NCBI RefSeq assembly: GCF_014200605.1
Contig: NZ_JACHCE010000002.1
Location: 1,038,774 to 1,102,773, forward strand
Direction: 5' to 3'
DNA from: Pedobacter cryoconitis
Lineage (GTDB): Bacteria > Bacteroidota > Bacteroidia > Sphingobacteriales > Sphingobacteriaceae
DNA: 64,000 nucleotides
A program made the translations under genes and the position numbers. Of the stretch, positions 27,129 to 37,120 are shown one piece after another. The notes under the pieces were generated by a model. It did not search any database, had not been told where the DNA came from, and worked only from the letters and a program-made list of their open reading frames with translations. How positions within the stretch are numbered: the stretch's first letter is position 1; each line of letters begins with the position of its first letter.

Positions 27129-28091
27129 TTGGGAACTCCATTAGATTCAGGCATAAAAGGTTATAATAATTACGGTACTCACCTTAAGGAAAAGTATAAG
27201 GGACAACGTGTGTTCAAAGTGATTGTTGACGGTGGGTTTACCTGCCCTAACCGGGATGGCAGCAAAGGTTATGGAGGATGTACCTATTGCAATGTTGACT
27301 CTTTTACACCTGAGCTTTCCAGAAAATTACCTACCATCAGAGAACAACTGGAACAGGGAATGGAACGCGGTAAAGGATTTTATAAAGCTGATAAGTTTAT
27401 CGTTTATTTTCAGCCAAATACCAATACCTACGCTCCGGTGCATTACCTGAAAATGATGTACGATGAAGCTTTATCTATTAATAGTGAAGATGTCGTTGGG
27501 TTTTCTGTAGGCACACGCCCTGATTGTATTGATGCCGAAAAAGTAGCCTTACTTGAAAGTTATACTGATCGCTTTGACGTGGATCTGGAAATGGGGATGG
27601 AATCTATTTATGATGATACCTTAAATCAGATCAACAGGGGCTGCAGTCATGGAGAATTTGTAGAGGCTGTTAAATTATTGGATAACAGCAAACTGGATCT
27701 TTGTGTACACACGATTTTTGGTTTCCCATGGGAGACTGAAGATATGATGCTGGAATATATCCATGAGATTAATAAATTCCCAAAAATTAAGTTTGTTAAA
27801 TTTCACCACCTTCATATCGTGGAAGGATCTATTATGGGTGCTAAATACAAGAAAGAACCTTTCAAGCTGTTTAGCCTCGAAGAATATACTGACCTTTTAT
27901 GTAAACTGATTCCTCTGTTAAGACCTGATATTGTTATTCAGCGCCTTTTTGGTATTTCTGACTGGGATTTATTAATAGCTCCAAACTGGGGATTAAATAA
28001 ATCAGCTATTCAGACTTATATTGACAAGGAAATAGAAAAAAGAGGAATAGTACAGGGTTCTGCTTATATACCTGCTGTTTCTTTGGTGTAA
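27129..28091 (+). CDS. TIGR01212-family radical SAM protein (YhcC-like)
   Basis: This 320-aa radical SAM protein carries its [4Fe-4S] cysteines in CPNRDGSKGYGGCTYCN, the spacing used by the YhcC/TIGR01212 family, followed by FQPNTNTYAP. The reaction is not known for most of the family. It starts with TTG at 27129; the family pattern GIKGYNNYGTHLKEKYKGQRV begins right after, and there is no usable ATG upstream. The 3' end overlaps the convergent SRPBCC gene by 28 nt. Confidence 0.88.
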   Translation: MGTPLDSGIKGYNNYGTHLKEKYKGQRVFKVIVDGGFTCPNRDGSKGYGGCTYCNVDSFTPELSRKLPTIREQLEQGMERGKGFYKADKFIVYFQPNTNTYAPVHYLKMMYDEALSINSEDVVGFSVGTRPDCIDAEKVALLESYTDRFDVDLEMGMESIYDDTLNQINRGCSHGEFVEAVKLLDNSKLDLCVHTIFGFPWETEDMMLEYIHEINKFPKIKFVKFHHLHIVEGSIMGAKYKKEPFKLFSLEEYTDLLCKLIPLLRPDIVIQRLFGISDWDLLIAPNWGLNKSAIQTYIDKEIEKRGIVQGSAYIPAVSLV

Positions 28092-28552
28092 TCCCCGAAT
28101 AATTCAATTGTTTTCTGCTTTCTGAAATTAAAGATCTGCTGTAATTTGTGGGCTACAAATACACTATTGGCTATATTTCCGATTATTCCAAAGGGTAATC
28201 CATAAGTAAGCAGATCTGTCATCTCCACACCTCCTGGTACCTGCTTGAAATGATGCTGGTGATGCCAGAATTTATAAGGGCCGAAACGCTGCTCATCAAT
28301 AAAATACTGATGATCTGCTACATGTGTAATTTCTGTCATCCAGTTTAGCTTAATGCCCGCTACCGGAGATACCTTATAAGTAATAATCATTCCCGGATAC
28401 ATCTTTTCTTCTATCTGTAAAGGAGAAGTGACTGTAAAGGCCATTTCTTTTGGGGTTATTTTGGCCAGATTAGCTGGTGAAGAAAAGAAATCCCATGCTT
28501 CATGCAAACTTATCGGAAGAAACTGGGAGAATTTTAGATGGAAGGCTTTCAT
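28064..28552 (-). CDS. SRPBCC family protein
   Basis: This 162-aa protein has the START/Bet v 1-like layout: LPISLHEAWDFFSSPANLAKITP, MYPGMIITYKV, then WMTEITHV and MTDLLTYGLPFG. Such proteins bind hydrophobic ligands in the cytoplasm, and many have no known substrate. It overlaps the tail of the radical SAM gene on the opposite strand. A cell-division-inhibitor label is sometimes attached to this subgroup, but I see no support for it here. Confidence 0.8.
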   Translation of the reverse strand: MKAFHLKFSQFLPISLHEAWDFFSSPANLAKITPKEMAFTVTSPLQIEEKMYPGMIITYKVSPVAGIKLNWMTEITHVADHQYFIDEQRFGPYKFWHHQHHFKQVPGGVEMTDLLTYGLPFGIIGNIANSVFVAHKLQQIFNFRKQKTIELFGDYTKETAGI

Positions 28553-28884
28553 ATCTTAATTATAGAGGCTGCAATCTAGTGATAAACAGTTTAAAAGACT
28601 TCTTGTTTGTGATTTTTACCATAAAACCCAATTAAAACAATTGTTACATATTTTTAGGCTATTTTTTGAATTTATTTTAAATAATAGTTCTGATTATGGT
28701 CTGAAATTAGAATAATTGATTTTTATTGTAGTTGTTTTTGTTTTTTTTTAAGTGTTTTTGCTCTTGTTTTGATTCTTGTTTTAGTGTTATTGTGATTATT
28801 TATTGTTTTTTATTGAAGTTTATTCATATTTTTATATTAATAACAAAATAAATCAACTAAAAAACCAATAATAATATAATTTAT
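28553..28884 (+). other. T/G-rich, C-poor leader upstream of amt
   Basis: The spacer between the divergent SRPBCC and amt genes. About 28715-28840 is dominated by T with scattered G and almost no C on the plus strand, including a run of ten T near 28740. The amt promoter must lie here, but I see no clear TAnnTTTG element or dyad. Confidence 0.5.
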
Positions 28885-30267
28885 ATGAATAAAGTATCAT
28901 TTAAACAGGTAATTCCGTTCGTTGTTCTTGCGATTGTCGCAATTGCGGCGCTTTTTGTCCCGTTACATGCCGATTTTTCTGCAGGAAAATACAATGCAGC
29001 TGATATTGCATGGATTTTAGTTGCAACTGCATTGGTGTTTTTGATGACACCAGGTCTTGCTTTCTTTTATGGTGGTATGGTTCACAGAAAAAATGTGCTT
29101 TCCACAATGATTAAAAGTATAGTCTCGGCTGGTATCATCAGCGTACTGTGGGTAACAGTGGGTTTTAGTCTTGCATTTGGAGAAAGTATCCATGGTTTGA
29201 TAGGAAACCCATTGACTTTCCTGTTTTTTCAGGGAGTTAATTCCGGACCGTCATGGAGCCTTGCGCCAACCATTCCTTTAACCTTATTTGCGCTGTTCCA
29301 GCTGATGTTCGCCATTATTACTCCGGGACTGGTAGTAGGAGCGGTAGCAGAACGTATTCGTTTTACTTCCTATATTTTGTTTATTGTACTGTTTGCCATA
29401 TTTGTTTACTCTCCACTGGCACACTGGACCTGGCATCCTGATGGTATCCTGTTTAAAATGGGCGTACTGGATTTTGCAGGGGGTACAGTTGTACATATTT
29501 CGGCAGGTATGGCCGCATTAGCGGGTGCGCTGGTACTTAAAAGAAGAAAAGTTCACCAGGATCATCAGGAAATTCCACCAGCAAATATTCCATATGTATT
29601 AATAGGTACAGGCCTTTTATGGTTTGGCTGGTTTGGCTTTAATGCAGGTTCTGCCCTAGGTGCAAACAGTTTAGCAGTGTCTGCTTTTGCAACTACAAAT
29701 ATAGCTGCAGGTGCTGCAGGTCTTTCATGGATGTTTTTTGATGTATTGAGAGGTAAAAAGCCATCAGTACTTGGGTTTTGTATCGGCGCAGTAGTTGGTC
29801 TGGTTGCAATTACTCCCGGAGCAGGTTTTGTAGCTATCTCACATAGTATTTTCATAGGTGTCGCTGCGGCAATTATCTCCAACCTGGCAGTCATGTGGAA
29901 ATCTAAAACGAGTCTGGATGATACACTTGATGTATTTCCTTGTCATGGTGTTGGTGGTATTGTAGGGATGTTGCTGACAGGTGTATTTGCGACTAAAACA
30001 GTAAATCCTGCAGGTGCAGATGGTTTATTTTATGGGAATGCCGACTTCTTTCTGACACAGCTAAAAGGTGTGCTGATTGTGGCGGTATTCAGTTTTGTAG
30101 TGTCCTTCGTGATTTTTAAACTGATTAATGTAATTCAGCCAATCCGTGTAACCTCCGAAGAGGAAGAAGAAGGTCTGGATGCAAGTCAGCATAATGAGAA
30201 ATATTCTCAGGGTACTTTGATTGTTGCTTCAACTGGCGTTGAAATGGAGCATTCTTCATTGGTCTGA
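28885..30267 (+). CDS. amt: Ammonium transporter
   Basis: This 460-aa Amt/Rh channel conducts ammonium across the inner membrane. Motifs are FLMTPGLAFFYGGMVHRKNVLS, FAGGTVVHISAGMAALAGAL, WFGWFGFNAGSALGAN and DVFPCHGVGGIVGMLLTGVF, the last with the conserved pore His. The C-terminal cytosolic tail (EEEEEGLDASQ) is acidic. There is no adjacent PII/GlnK gene. An outer-membrane porin gene follows 42 bp later, suggesting a two-membrane uptake unit. Confidence 0.96.
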   Translation: MNKVSFKQVIPFVVLAIVAIAALFVPLHADFSAGKYNAADIAWILVATALVFLMTPGLAFFYGGMVHRKNVLSTMIKSIVSAGIISVLWVTVGFSLAFGESIHGLIGNPLTFLFFQGVNSGPSWSLAPTIPLTLFALFQLMFAIITPGLVVGAVAERIRFTSYILFIVLFAIFVYSPLAHWTWHPDGILFKMGVLDFAGGTVVHISAGMAALAGALVLKRRKVHQDHQEIPPANIPYVLIGTGLLWFGWFGFNAGSALGANSLAVSAFATTNIAAGAAGLSWMFFDVLRGKKPSVLGFCIGAVVGLVAITPGAGFVAISHSIFIGVAAAIISNLAVMWKSKTSLDDTLDVFPCHGVGGIVGMLLTGVFATKTVNPAGADGLFYGNADFFLTQLKGVLIVAVFSFVVSFVIFKLINVIQPIRVTSEEEEEGLDASQHNEKYSQGTLIVASTGVEMEHSSLV

Positions 30268-30309
30268 CCAACCATACCCTTCGCATCGCAACCAACCTAA
30301 CCAACCCAT

Positions 30310-31350
30310 ATGAAAATGAAATCTTTATTCACGCTTTCTGCCCTCACCATGAGCGCTGCCACTTATGCTCAGGAAACGACTACATCAACGCCGCTGCAGA
30401 TTTCGGGATCTGCTGATGTTTACTACAAGTATGATTTCTCTAAAAAGCCGAATATTGGGACGAGCTTTGCGAATGATCAAAATTCAGTATCAATCGGAAT
30501 GATCGATCTTGCTTTAAAAAAGACTACGGGAAAAGCTTCTTTTGTAGGGGAGCTGTCCTTTGGGCCTAGGGGACAATATGGGTCCATCCCGAACGGTGAA
30601 GGAGAAACTGGAAATGCGGATAACTCTTTTCATATCCAGAACCTGTATATGTCTTATGCTGTGACCGGCAAGCTGGCTTTGACGGCTGGTTATATGAGTA
30701 CATTTATAGGATATGAGGTGATTGTTCCGACAGGTAATTTTAATTACTCCACTTCTTACCTGTTTACCAGCGGGCCTTTTCAGAATGCAGGGATAAGAGC
30801 TAATTATGTCTTCTCCCCAAAAGTTGCCTTAATGGTAGGTCTGTTTAATGACTGGAATGCGTACAAAGATGTGAATGGAGTCACACACTTCGGGGCCCAG
30901 CTGACTGTTGTTCCTGTAGAAGGCTGGACTGCCTATTTTAATGTATTGAGCGGAAGAGCTTCCGGAGCCACAGGAACCGGAACGATCTATGACCTGACTT
31001 CTGCCTATCAGGTCACTGAGAAAGTAAAAATCGGACTGAATGCTGCCGATTACGCCGTAACAAATGATAATGGAGGATATAGTGGCGTTGCACTTTATTT
31101 GCAAAATGCCTTTACCCCTAATTTTTCTTTAGGACTGAGGGGAGAGTATTTTCAGACTAAAGATGTTCCTGATTTGAAAGGATCTAATGTTAAATCGATC
31201 ACTTTAACTGCCAATTTAAAGTCGGGCGGATTAACATTTATTCCTGAGGTCAGATTTGATAACGGTTCTACTGCCAGATTTGTTAAGAATAATCTGGACC
31301 CTACAAAAAACGCTTCACAATTTTCATTAGCTGCGGTATATGCATTTTAA
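30310..31350 (+). CDS. OmpL-like beta-barrel porin
   Basis: This 346-aa protein has a signal peptide (ends ATYAQ) and alternating strands ending in the C-terminal Phe of barrels (FSLAAVYAF). The pattern LQISGSADVYYKYDF followed by NLYMSYAV and LTAGYM fits the putative beta-barrel porin-2 (BBP2/OmpL-like) family. Placement directly after amt suggests it admits ammonium or a small nitrogen compound; that is inference. The end of the gene overlaps the next start by 11 nt. Confidence 0.82.
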   Translation: MKMKSLFTLSALTMSAATYAQETTTSTPLQISGSADVYYKYDFSKKPNIGTSFANDQNSVSIGMIDLALKKTTGKASFVGELSFGPRGQYGSIPNGEGETGNADNSFHIQNLYMSYAVTGKLALTAGYMSTFIGYEVIVPTGNFNYSTSYLFTSGPFQNAGIRANYVFSPKVALMVGLFNDWNAYKDVNGVTHFGAQLTVVPVEGWTAYFNVLSGRASGATGTGTIYDLTSAYQVTEKVKIGLNAADYAVTNDNGGYSGVALYLQNAFTPNFSLGLRGEYFQTKDVPDLKGSNVKSITLTANLKSGGLTFIPEVRFDNGSTARFVKNNLDPTKNASQFSLAAVYAF

Positions 31351-31990
31351 ATTCAACTATAACCATGAATTGTATCAGGCCATTTGGCCTGGTGCATTTC
31401 TATTTTTATTCCTGCTTATGACGGTATCACCCTCTGCTGCCCAGAATAAGGAGAAAGTAGAAGAATTGAAAAAGGATGAAAAAGGGAAGTATATCTATTA
31501 TGAAATCGTTAATGAGATTACTGCACCTGCTGATTCTCTGGTTGACAGGGCACATGCATTCTTTAAGCTAAAAAAAATGAGCCCCCTGACAGCTGATACT
31601 ATACCAGCCGGGTTAAATGATCAATTGATGAGAAGCGGAAAGTTTATCATTAGCAGGACTGCGTTCGTTTTGTCGCATCCTTCGGGCGAAATACTGTATA
31701 ATCTTGTCTTTGAAACCAGGGGGAGTAAATACAGATTCTGGCTGACAGATTTTCAATTCATCCCTTATCAGCGGGATCGATACGGTAATTTTGTCCCTTC
31801 AACAACTAAAGGAATTCCTTTGGAAAAAAGTCCCGGTAAATTAAATGCGGGAGAGTGGTCTGACTATGTAAGTGACGCGGGCAGACAATCGGCTGCCTTT
31901 GCTGCCGGGTTCAAAGAATATCTGTCTGCATCGCAACAAGCCAAACCGCTTCACAAATCCACTAGTATAATTTCTACTAAAAGCTGGTAA
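31340..31990 (+). CDS. Secreted DUF4468-like protein
   Basis: This 216-aa protein has an N-terminal hydrophobic segment ending AAQ (a likely signal peptide), then YIYYEIVNEI, DSLVDRAHAFFK and SHPSGEILYNLVFETRGSKYRFWLTDFQF, which fits the DUF4468 domain. Function unknown. Its first ATG lies inside the end of the porin gene (11-nt overlap), so it is probably translated from the amt-porin transcript. Confidence 0.65.
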   Translation: MHFKFNYNHELYQAIWPGAFLFLFLLMTVSPSAAQNKEKVEELKKDEKGKYIYYEIVNEITAPADSLVDRAHAFFKLKKMSPLTADTIPAGLNDQLMRSGKFIISRTAFVLSHPSGEILYNLVFETRGSKYRFWLTDFQFIPYQRDRYGNFVPSTTKGIPLEKSPGKLNAGEWSDYVSDAGRQSAAFAAGFKEYLSASQQAKPLHKSTSIISTKSW

Positions 31991-32000
31991 GCCTGTTTTG

Positions 32001-32474
32001 CTAATGAACCATTTTATCTGCACAGGTTGAGCTGGCAAAAGCCTCTGGTTTAGCTTTGAAAATAAACCCCATACTTAAAATATAACCCATAGCCTCATTC
32101 AATGCCTTATTGGACTTGAACATAGGATTGGTGTTAATGTCTGCATGAACTTCCAGATCTACATCATATAAGTCCAGAAGATCACATACAGCATAAGCTG
32201 TTTCTATAGATTTCTGCACTTCAATCAGCATTCTTTCTTTGATGCTCATTTTCTGTGTGGTTTTTTCCTGATGGATGTACATAAATCCACCATGCTGTTC
32301 TCTTAATAGAACAATCACGGTAGCAAAGTCTGTGGAAGGACCTTTAACCTGCGAGTCTGTACCAACACATACTTTAAGATGGTAGCCATTTTGGGTTTCT
32401 CTGATAATAGCTTTTTCTACTTCTTCTAAGATCGGCAAGTGGATCACTTCGCCATTGAATTTTTTCCAGGTCAT
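32001..32474 (-). CDS. YkuK-like RNase H-fold protein (DUF458)
   Basis: This 157-aa cytoplasmic protein carries the VCVGTDSQVKG motif and VDLEVHADINTNPMFKSNKALNEAMGYI, both typical of YkuK/DUF458 RNase H-like proteins. Activity is not established for the family. It is monocistronic and convergent with the DUF4468 gene, with a 10-bp gap. Confidence 0.85.
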   Translation of the reverse strand: MTWKKFNGEVIHLPILEEVEKAIIRETQNGYHLKVCVGTDSQVKGPSTDFATVIVLLREQHGGFMYIHQEKTTQKMSIKERMLIEVQKSIETAYAVCDLLDLYDVDLEVHADINTNPMFKSNKALNEAMGYILSMGFIFKAKPEAFASSTCADKMVH

Positions 32475-32680
32475 ACGTTATTGGTGTTAAAGAACAACCC
32501 GTATTCAGGTTTCCTAAAATTAAGGTGATTATGTTAAAGATACGTTAATTATTTGTTGTTTATTTGCTAACAATCAGGTAGTTGTCAACATTTCCTGCCT
32601 GTTTTTGTGAATTAGTGTAATTTCTTTAATACATAAAAATTAAAACAATATGTAAGAAAACAGGTTATTTAAGCTATAAC

Positions 32681-34861
32681 ATGGTGAATAAAACAATTAT
32701 AGTTTCGAACAGATTACCCGTTAAAATAGTTGAAGAGAATGGGGAATACATTCTGAGTCCAAGTGAAGGGGGGCTCGCAACCGGTTTAGGATCGGTATAC
32801 AAAAAAGGACATAATATATGGGTAGGATGGCCCGGAATCGAGGTTCCCGAACACCGGCAGCAGGAGGTAACTGAAAAGCTCGCTGCATTAAACCTGATCC
32901 CTGTCTTTTTAACTCCTGATGAAATCAATCTTTATTACGAAGGGTTCTCTAATGAAGTTTTGTGGCCTGTTTTTCATTATATGGTCACCTATGCACATTT
33001 CGAACAAACCTACTGGGACTTTTATCAAAGTGTAAATGCGAAGTTCAAAAATGTAGTGATTTCACATCTTAATAAGGGAGATACGGTCTGGGTACACGAT
33101 TACCAGCTTTTATTATTACCTGAACTGATCAGAAGTTTTCAGCCTCAGGTAACCATTGGCTTTTTTCAGCATATCCCTTTCCCGTCTTATGAGATGTTTC
33201 GTCTCATTCCCTGGAGAGAAGAGCTGATCAGCGGGATGTTTGGGGCAGATCTGTTAGGCTTCCATACTTTTGATGATGTCAGACATTTTCTGAGTGCAGC
33301 TTCACATTTATCCACGGCCAAAGTATCAAATAATGTAATCACTTATAAAGACCGGCAGATTGTTGTAGAAGCATTCCCTATGGGAATTGATGCCGCGAAA
33401 TTTGAAAACCTGACCCACGATCCGCTGGTAGCTGAACATGTTTTATCTCTTAAAGAGACTATGCATGGCTGTAAAGTTATTTTAACGATTGACAGGCTGG
33501 ATTATAGTAAAGGTATTCTCCAGCGTTTACAGGCCTATGAACTATTACTGGAAAGTCATCCTGAATATATAGAGCAGTTATCATTGTATATGATTGTTGT
33601 TCCTTCAAGGGATACAGTCGCACAGTATAAAGAATTAAAAGATCAGATTGATCAGCTGGTTGGAAATATCAATGCACATTTCAGAACCTTAAACTGGTTG
33701 CCGGTACATTATTTCTATCGCTCTTTTCCTGTAGAATTTTTATCTGCACTTTATTCTACTGCAGATATCTGTCTGGTTACGCCTATGCGCGATGGAATGA
33801 ACCTGGTCAGTAAAGAATATATAGCCAGCAGAGCAGACCAAACCGGTGTACTTATTTTAAGTGAAATGGCCGGTGCGTCTAAAGAACTAAATGATGCACT
33901 GATTGTGAATCCTAATAATATTGGGGAAGTCATGCGGGCAATCGTAGAAGCGATAAATATGCCTGTTCAGGAGCAAAAGACAAGGATGTCTGTATTGAGA
34001 GGCATCGTAAGGAAATTTGATATACACCTTTGGGTAAAGAATTTTATGGATAAGTTAGAAGAAGTCAAAAATATGCAAGAGTCATTGTTAACTAAATATG
34101 CTGCAGCAGAGGTTAAAGAACAAATTGGAATAGCGTATAGAAAAGCTGCAGACAGATATATCTTTTTAGATTATGATGGTACACTTGTCGGCTTTAACGG
34201 AGATATAGATAAGGCTGCGCCCGATGAAGAGTTATATCAGATTCTTCAGCAGCTGACTGCTGACCCGGGCAATCAGGTCGTTATTGTCAGCGGACGCAGG
34301 CATCAGACACTGGAAGCGTGGTTTGGACACTTAAAACTTGGTTTAATCGCTGAACATGGCGCGTGGCAAAAACACGATGGGCAGGAATGGAAATCACTGC
34401 CATTGCTTACCGACAAATGGAAACAGGAAATCAAAACAGTACTGGATAGTTATACTGACCGGACTCCGGGTTCTTTTACAGAAGACAAAAGTTATTCCCT
34501 GGTATGGCATTACCGCAAAGCAGAAGAGGGTTTAGGGGAACTCAGAGCTAATGAAATTGTCAATCACTTGGAAGCAACGGTTGCAGATCATGGGCTGCAG
34601 ATGATGCCGGGTAATAAAGTTATAGAGTTTAAAAATATAGAGGTTAATAAAGGGAAAGCTACTTTAGCCTGGTTACATGACCACCATCCTGATTTTATTA
34701 TCGCCTTAGGCGATGACCATACAGATGAAGATATCTTTAAGGCATTAAAACCGGAAGATTATACAATTAAAGTAGGCAGTAATCTCTCAGCGGCAAGATA
34801 TTATCTGAGAAATTTTATGGAAGTCCGTGAATTCCTGAAAACATTATCAGAAATAGCATAG
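32681..34861 (+). CDS. Bifunctional trehalose-6-P synthase/phosphatase
   Basis: This 726-aa OtsA-OtsB fusion makes trehalose from UDP-glucose (or another NDP-glucose) and glucose-6-P, then dephosphorylates it. The synthase half (about 1-465) shows [23 protein letters not shown] and [16 protein letters not shown]. The HAD phosphatase half starts near residue 493 with [11 protein letters not shown] and has [12 protein letters not shown]. Adjacent and convergent is a GH15 enzyme, a common partner that may degrade trehalose, so the pair looks like an osmolyte module. Confidence 0.95.
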   Translation: MVNKTIIVSNRLPVKIVEENGEYILSPSEGGLATGLGSVYKKGHNIWVGWPGIEVPEHRQQEVTEKLAALNLIPVFLTPDEINLYYEGFSNEVLWPVFHYMVTYAHFEQTYWDFYQSVNAKFKNVVISHLNKGDTVWVHDYQLLLLPELIRSFQPQVTIGFFQHIPFPSYEMFRLIPWREELISGMFGADLLGFHTFDDVRHFLSAASHLSTAKVSNNVITYKDRQIVVEAFPMGIDAAKFENLTHDPLVAEHVLSLKETMHGCKVILTIDRLDYSKGILQRLQAYELLLESHPEYIEQLSLYMIVVPSRDTVAQYKELKDQIDQLVGNINAHFRTLNWLPVHYFYRSFPVEFLSALYSTADICLVTPMRDGMNLVSKEYIASRADQTGVLILSEMAGASKELNDALIVNPNNIGEVMRAIVEAINMPVQEQKTRMSVLRGIVRKFDIHLWVKNFMDKLEEVKNMQESLLTKYAAAEVKEQIGIAYRKAADRYIFLDYDGTLVGFNGDIDKAAPDEELYQILQQLTADPGNQVVIVSGRRHQTLEAWFGHLKLGLIAEHGAWQKHDGQEWKSLPLLTDKWKQEIKTVLDSYTDRTPGSFTEDKSYSLVWHYRKAEEGLGELRANEIVNHLEATVADHGLQMMPGNKVIEFKNIEVNKGKATLAWLHDHHPDFIIALGDDHTDEDIFKALKPEDYTIKVGSNLSAARYYLRNFMEVREFLKTLSEIA

Positions 34862-34880
34862 AACCCTCAAAATTCCTCAG

Positions 34881-34919
34881 TAGACAAGCCCATTTTCTAT
34901 AAGAAAACGGGCTTGTCTA
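34881..34919. terminator. Shared terminator between otsAB and GH15 genes
   Basis: 18-nt arms (34881-34898 and 34902-34919) pair with one A/C mismatch around an ATA loop. The hairpin contains the last codons and stop (TAG) of the minus-strand GH15 gene, so the coding end and the terminator overlap. T-rich segments within the arms, rather than a long flanking T run, make the mechanism uncertain. Confidence 0.7.
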
Positions 34920-36678
34920 GTTTAATAGCTATTCTGTGTGCGGCATTCATCAGTCCTACATGGCTGTAAGCCTGCGGAAAATTACCCCACTGACTGCCAT
35001 CTTTTTCATCAACATCTTCTGCGAAAAGGTCAAGGTGATTGCCATAACCAATCAATAACTCAAACTCTCTTACCGCATCATCCAGTCTGCCTACTATCGC
35101 CAGTGCTTCTACATACCAGAAAGCACAGATCAGGAAGGTTGTTTTAGGTTTACCAAAATCATCCGTATGCCTGTAGCGGTAAAATAGTCCGTTTGCACCT
35201 TTAAGCTCCTGCTCTAAAGCAATAAGATGGTCTTTTGCCCTTTGTGAATCTGGGGCAAGATAATTCATCAGGATCAGCTGTAGTGTGCTCGCATCCAGGT
35301 GCGCACTGTCAACCGCATGGTTATATACTTTTCTCTCGGGGTCGTAACAAGCTTCTATATGTGCAGCAGCGCGGTCTATCAGCAGGCTTGCCCTTTTTTC
35401 AAATTCTTTATTTCCAATGGTTTTTGCCATTTTTAATGCGGCACTGGCACCTGCCCACTGAAATAAATTGGTATAACAATGCATATTGGCCAGGTTCCTG
35501 AATTCCCATATCCCTGCATCCTTCTCATCTATCGTACTTTCAATTTTGGATAACAAATAATCCAGCCAGATAGCAGAGTCCTTACGTTCAGTAAAAATGA
35601 ACCGGTTATCAGTATATAAAGGCAGCATAGAGATCAGTACCTGTCCATAAATATCATTCTGGATATGTTCATAAGCCTGATTACCTACACGCACAGGCTG
35701 ATTGCCCATATAACCTTTCAGGTTAGTCAGTATTCTTTCAGTGAGTACACGTTCACCGGCAATACCAAAGAGCGGCTGATACCTTTTATCATCCCGGAAT
35801 GAAATATCCGTGATATAATTAAAGTATCTTTCCATTTCTTCAAAATGGCCAATATGGTTTAGAGAAGTAATCACATAATAAGTATCTCTCATCCAGCAAT
35901 AGCGGTAATCCCAGTTACGTGTGCTTCCTGGAGATTCGGGCAGGCTGGTTGTACTTGCGGCGATAATTGCCCCGGTGTCTTCGTACTGGTGGATTTTAAG
36001 GACTAATGCTGAACGGATAACCAGCGACTGATGAAAACCGGCAATCGTAGAGTGTTTGATCCAGGTTCTCCAGTATTTTCTGGTCTCCGTTAAAAACCGT
36101 TCTGCTGTACTTTCAATCGGCGCATTCAGGTCGTGGCCGTAAGTAAGAATCAGATATTTAGTATCATTCAGTGCAAAGTGTTTTTCATCCTCAATATAAG
36201 AAAGTGAGATATTGGTACTCAACTGCATCTCATATTCATCTCCGGTAAACTGGATATGATTACTTCCTCTTGAGCCCTGCTGTTTTCCTTCCCCATAATT
36301 AAAAACAGGATTACAGGTTACCTTAATCCTGGGGTTGCCCTCCAGCCGTTCAATTTTGCGGATGAGCATTAATGGTTTATAAAAGCGTTCGTGCTGATAA
36401 AATCTTGGTGCAAAATCAGTAATCCGGTATTTTCCTTCTTCGCTGGTAATTTCAGTACATAGAATATTGGTGTTCTCCATGTAATACTGTTCCGAAGTAT
36501 ATGCTCCGTGAGGGAGGATAGAAAACTCCCCGCCTTTCTCCTGATCAAGCAGTCCGCCAAATACGAACGAACTGTCAAATCTTGGCCAGCATAACCAATC
36601 AATATTAGTGTTTTTGTTGATGTGCGCAAGAAATGCACAGTTTCCAATTATTCCTGTCTGATAGGTATGTCTCTCCAT
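34897..36678 (-). CDS. Glycoside hydrolase family 15 protein (trehalase/glucoamylase-like)
   Basis: This 593-aa cytoplasmic protein lacks a signal peptide. GH15 features are IGNCAFLAHINKNTNIDWLC with PRFDSSFVFGGLLD at the N-terminus, RNWDYRYCWMRDTYYV in the (alpha/alpha)6 catalytic domain, and ending with NFPQAYSHVGLMNAA. GH15 enzymes next to trehalose synthesis genes are often trehalases or alpha-glucosidases; the substrate is inferred from context. It converges on otsAB. Confidence 0.9.
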   Translation of the reverse strand: MERHTYQTGIIGNCAFLAHINKNTNIDWLCWPRFDSSFVFGGLLDQEKGGEFSILPHGAYTSEQYYMENTNILCTEITSEEGKYRITDFAPRFYQHERFYKPLMLIRKIERLEGNPRIKVTCNPVFNYGEGKQQGSRGSNHIQFTGDEYEMQLSTNISLSYIEDEKHFALNDTKYLILTYGHDLNAPIESTAERFLTETRKYWRTWIKHSTIAGFHQSLVIRSALVLKIHQYEDTGAIIAASTTSLPESPGSTRNWDYRYCWMRDTYYVITSLNHIGHFEEMERYFNYITDISFRDDKRYQPLFGIAGERVLTERILTNLKGYMGNQPVRVGNQAYEHIQNDIYGQVLISMLPLYTDNRFIFTERKDSAIWLDYLLSKIESTIDEKDAGIWEFRNLANMHCYTNLFQWAGASAALKMAKTIGNKEFEKRASLLIDRAAAHIEACYDPERKVYNHAVDSAHLDASTLQLILMNYLAPDSQRAKDHLIALEQELKGANGLFYRYRHTDDFGKPKTTFLICAFWYVEALAIVGRLDDAVREFELLIGYGNHLDLFAEDVDEKDGSQWGNFPQAYSHVGLMNAAHRIAIKLDKPVFL

Positions 36679-36852
36679 TAAATGTTGGTTTTACGCTATT
36701 TTTATTGTGTTTGATATCAATAGAACAAATTTTCAGACTATTTGTTGGCGTAAAGAAATTATGTATATTTATGAGAACATAGGTGATACTATTGTGTGGT
36801 TACCATGCGTTAAATTAACAATAAACCGATTCCTCACTTAAAGCTATTAAAG

Positions 36853-37071
36853 ATGAAAACAGAACTGTTGAATGAATTCTTCTTACTGCAACAGAGCAGA
36901 TCTAATGCTAAATATCTTGATATTCTGGAGGAAAGGATCTATTCCCCAATTCAGAAGGCGAATAATAAAGTAACTTCATGGATGACTAAGAGGGGCACTA
37001 TGCTCATGAAGCTGGAAAAGAATGCACAGCTGCGCATGAACAAAATCAGAAAAAAGTTCCTAAAATACTAG
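36853..37071 (+). CDS. Small basic protein, unknown
   Basis: This 72-aa protein is rich in Lys and Arg, predicted helical, with no signal or membrane segment (ends KIRKKFLKY). I do not recognise it. It precedes the DEAD-box helicase gene by 49 bp in the same direction and could be co-transcribed. The basic, helical composition is compatible with nucleic-acid or ribosome binding, which is speculation. Confidence 0.5.
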   Translation: MKTELLNEFFLLQQSRSNAKYLDILEERIYSPIQKANNKVTSWMTKRGTMLMKLEKNAQLRMNKIRKKFLKY

Positions 37072-37120
37072 TCAATTCCCTTTTGCGCTAATCTTTGCTT
37101 AATTCCCTTATCTTTGCTGA

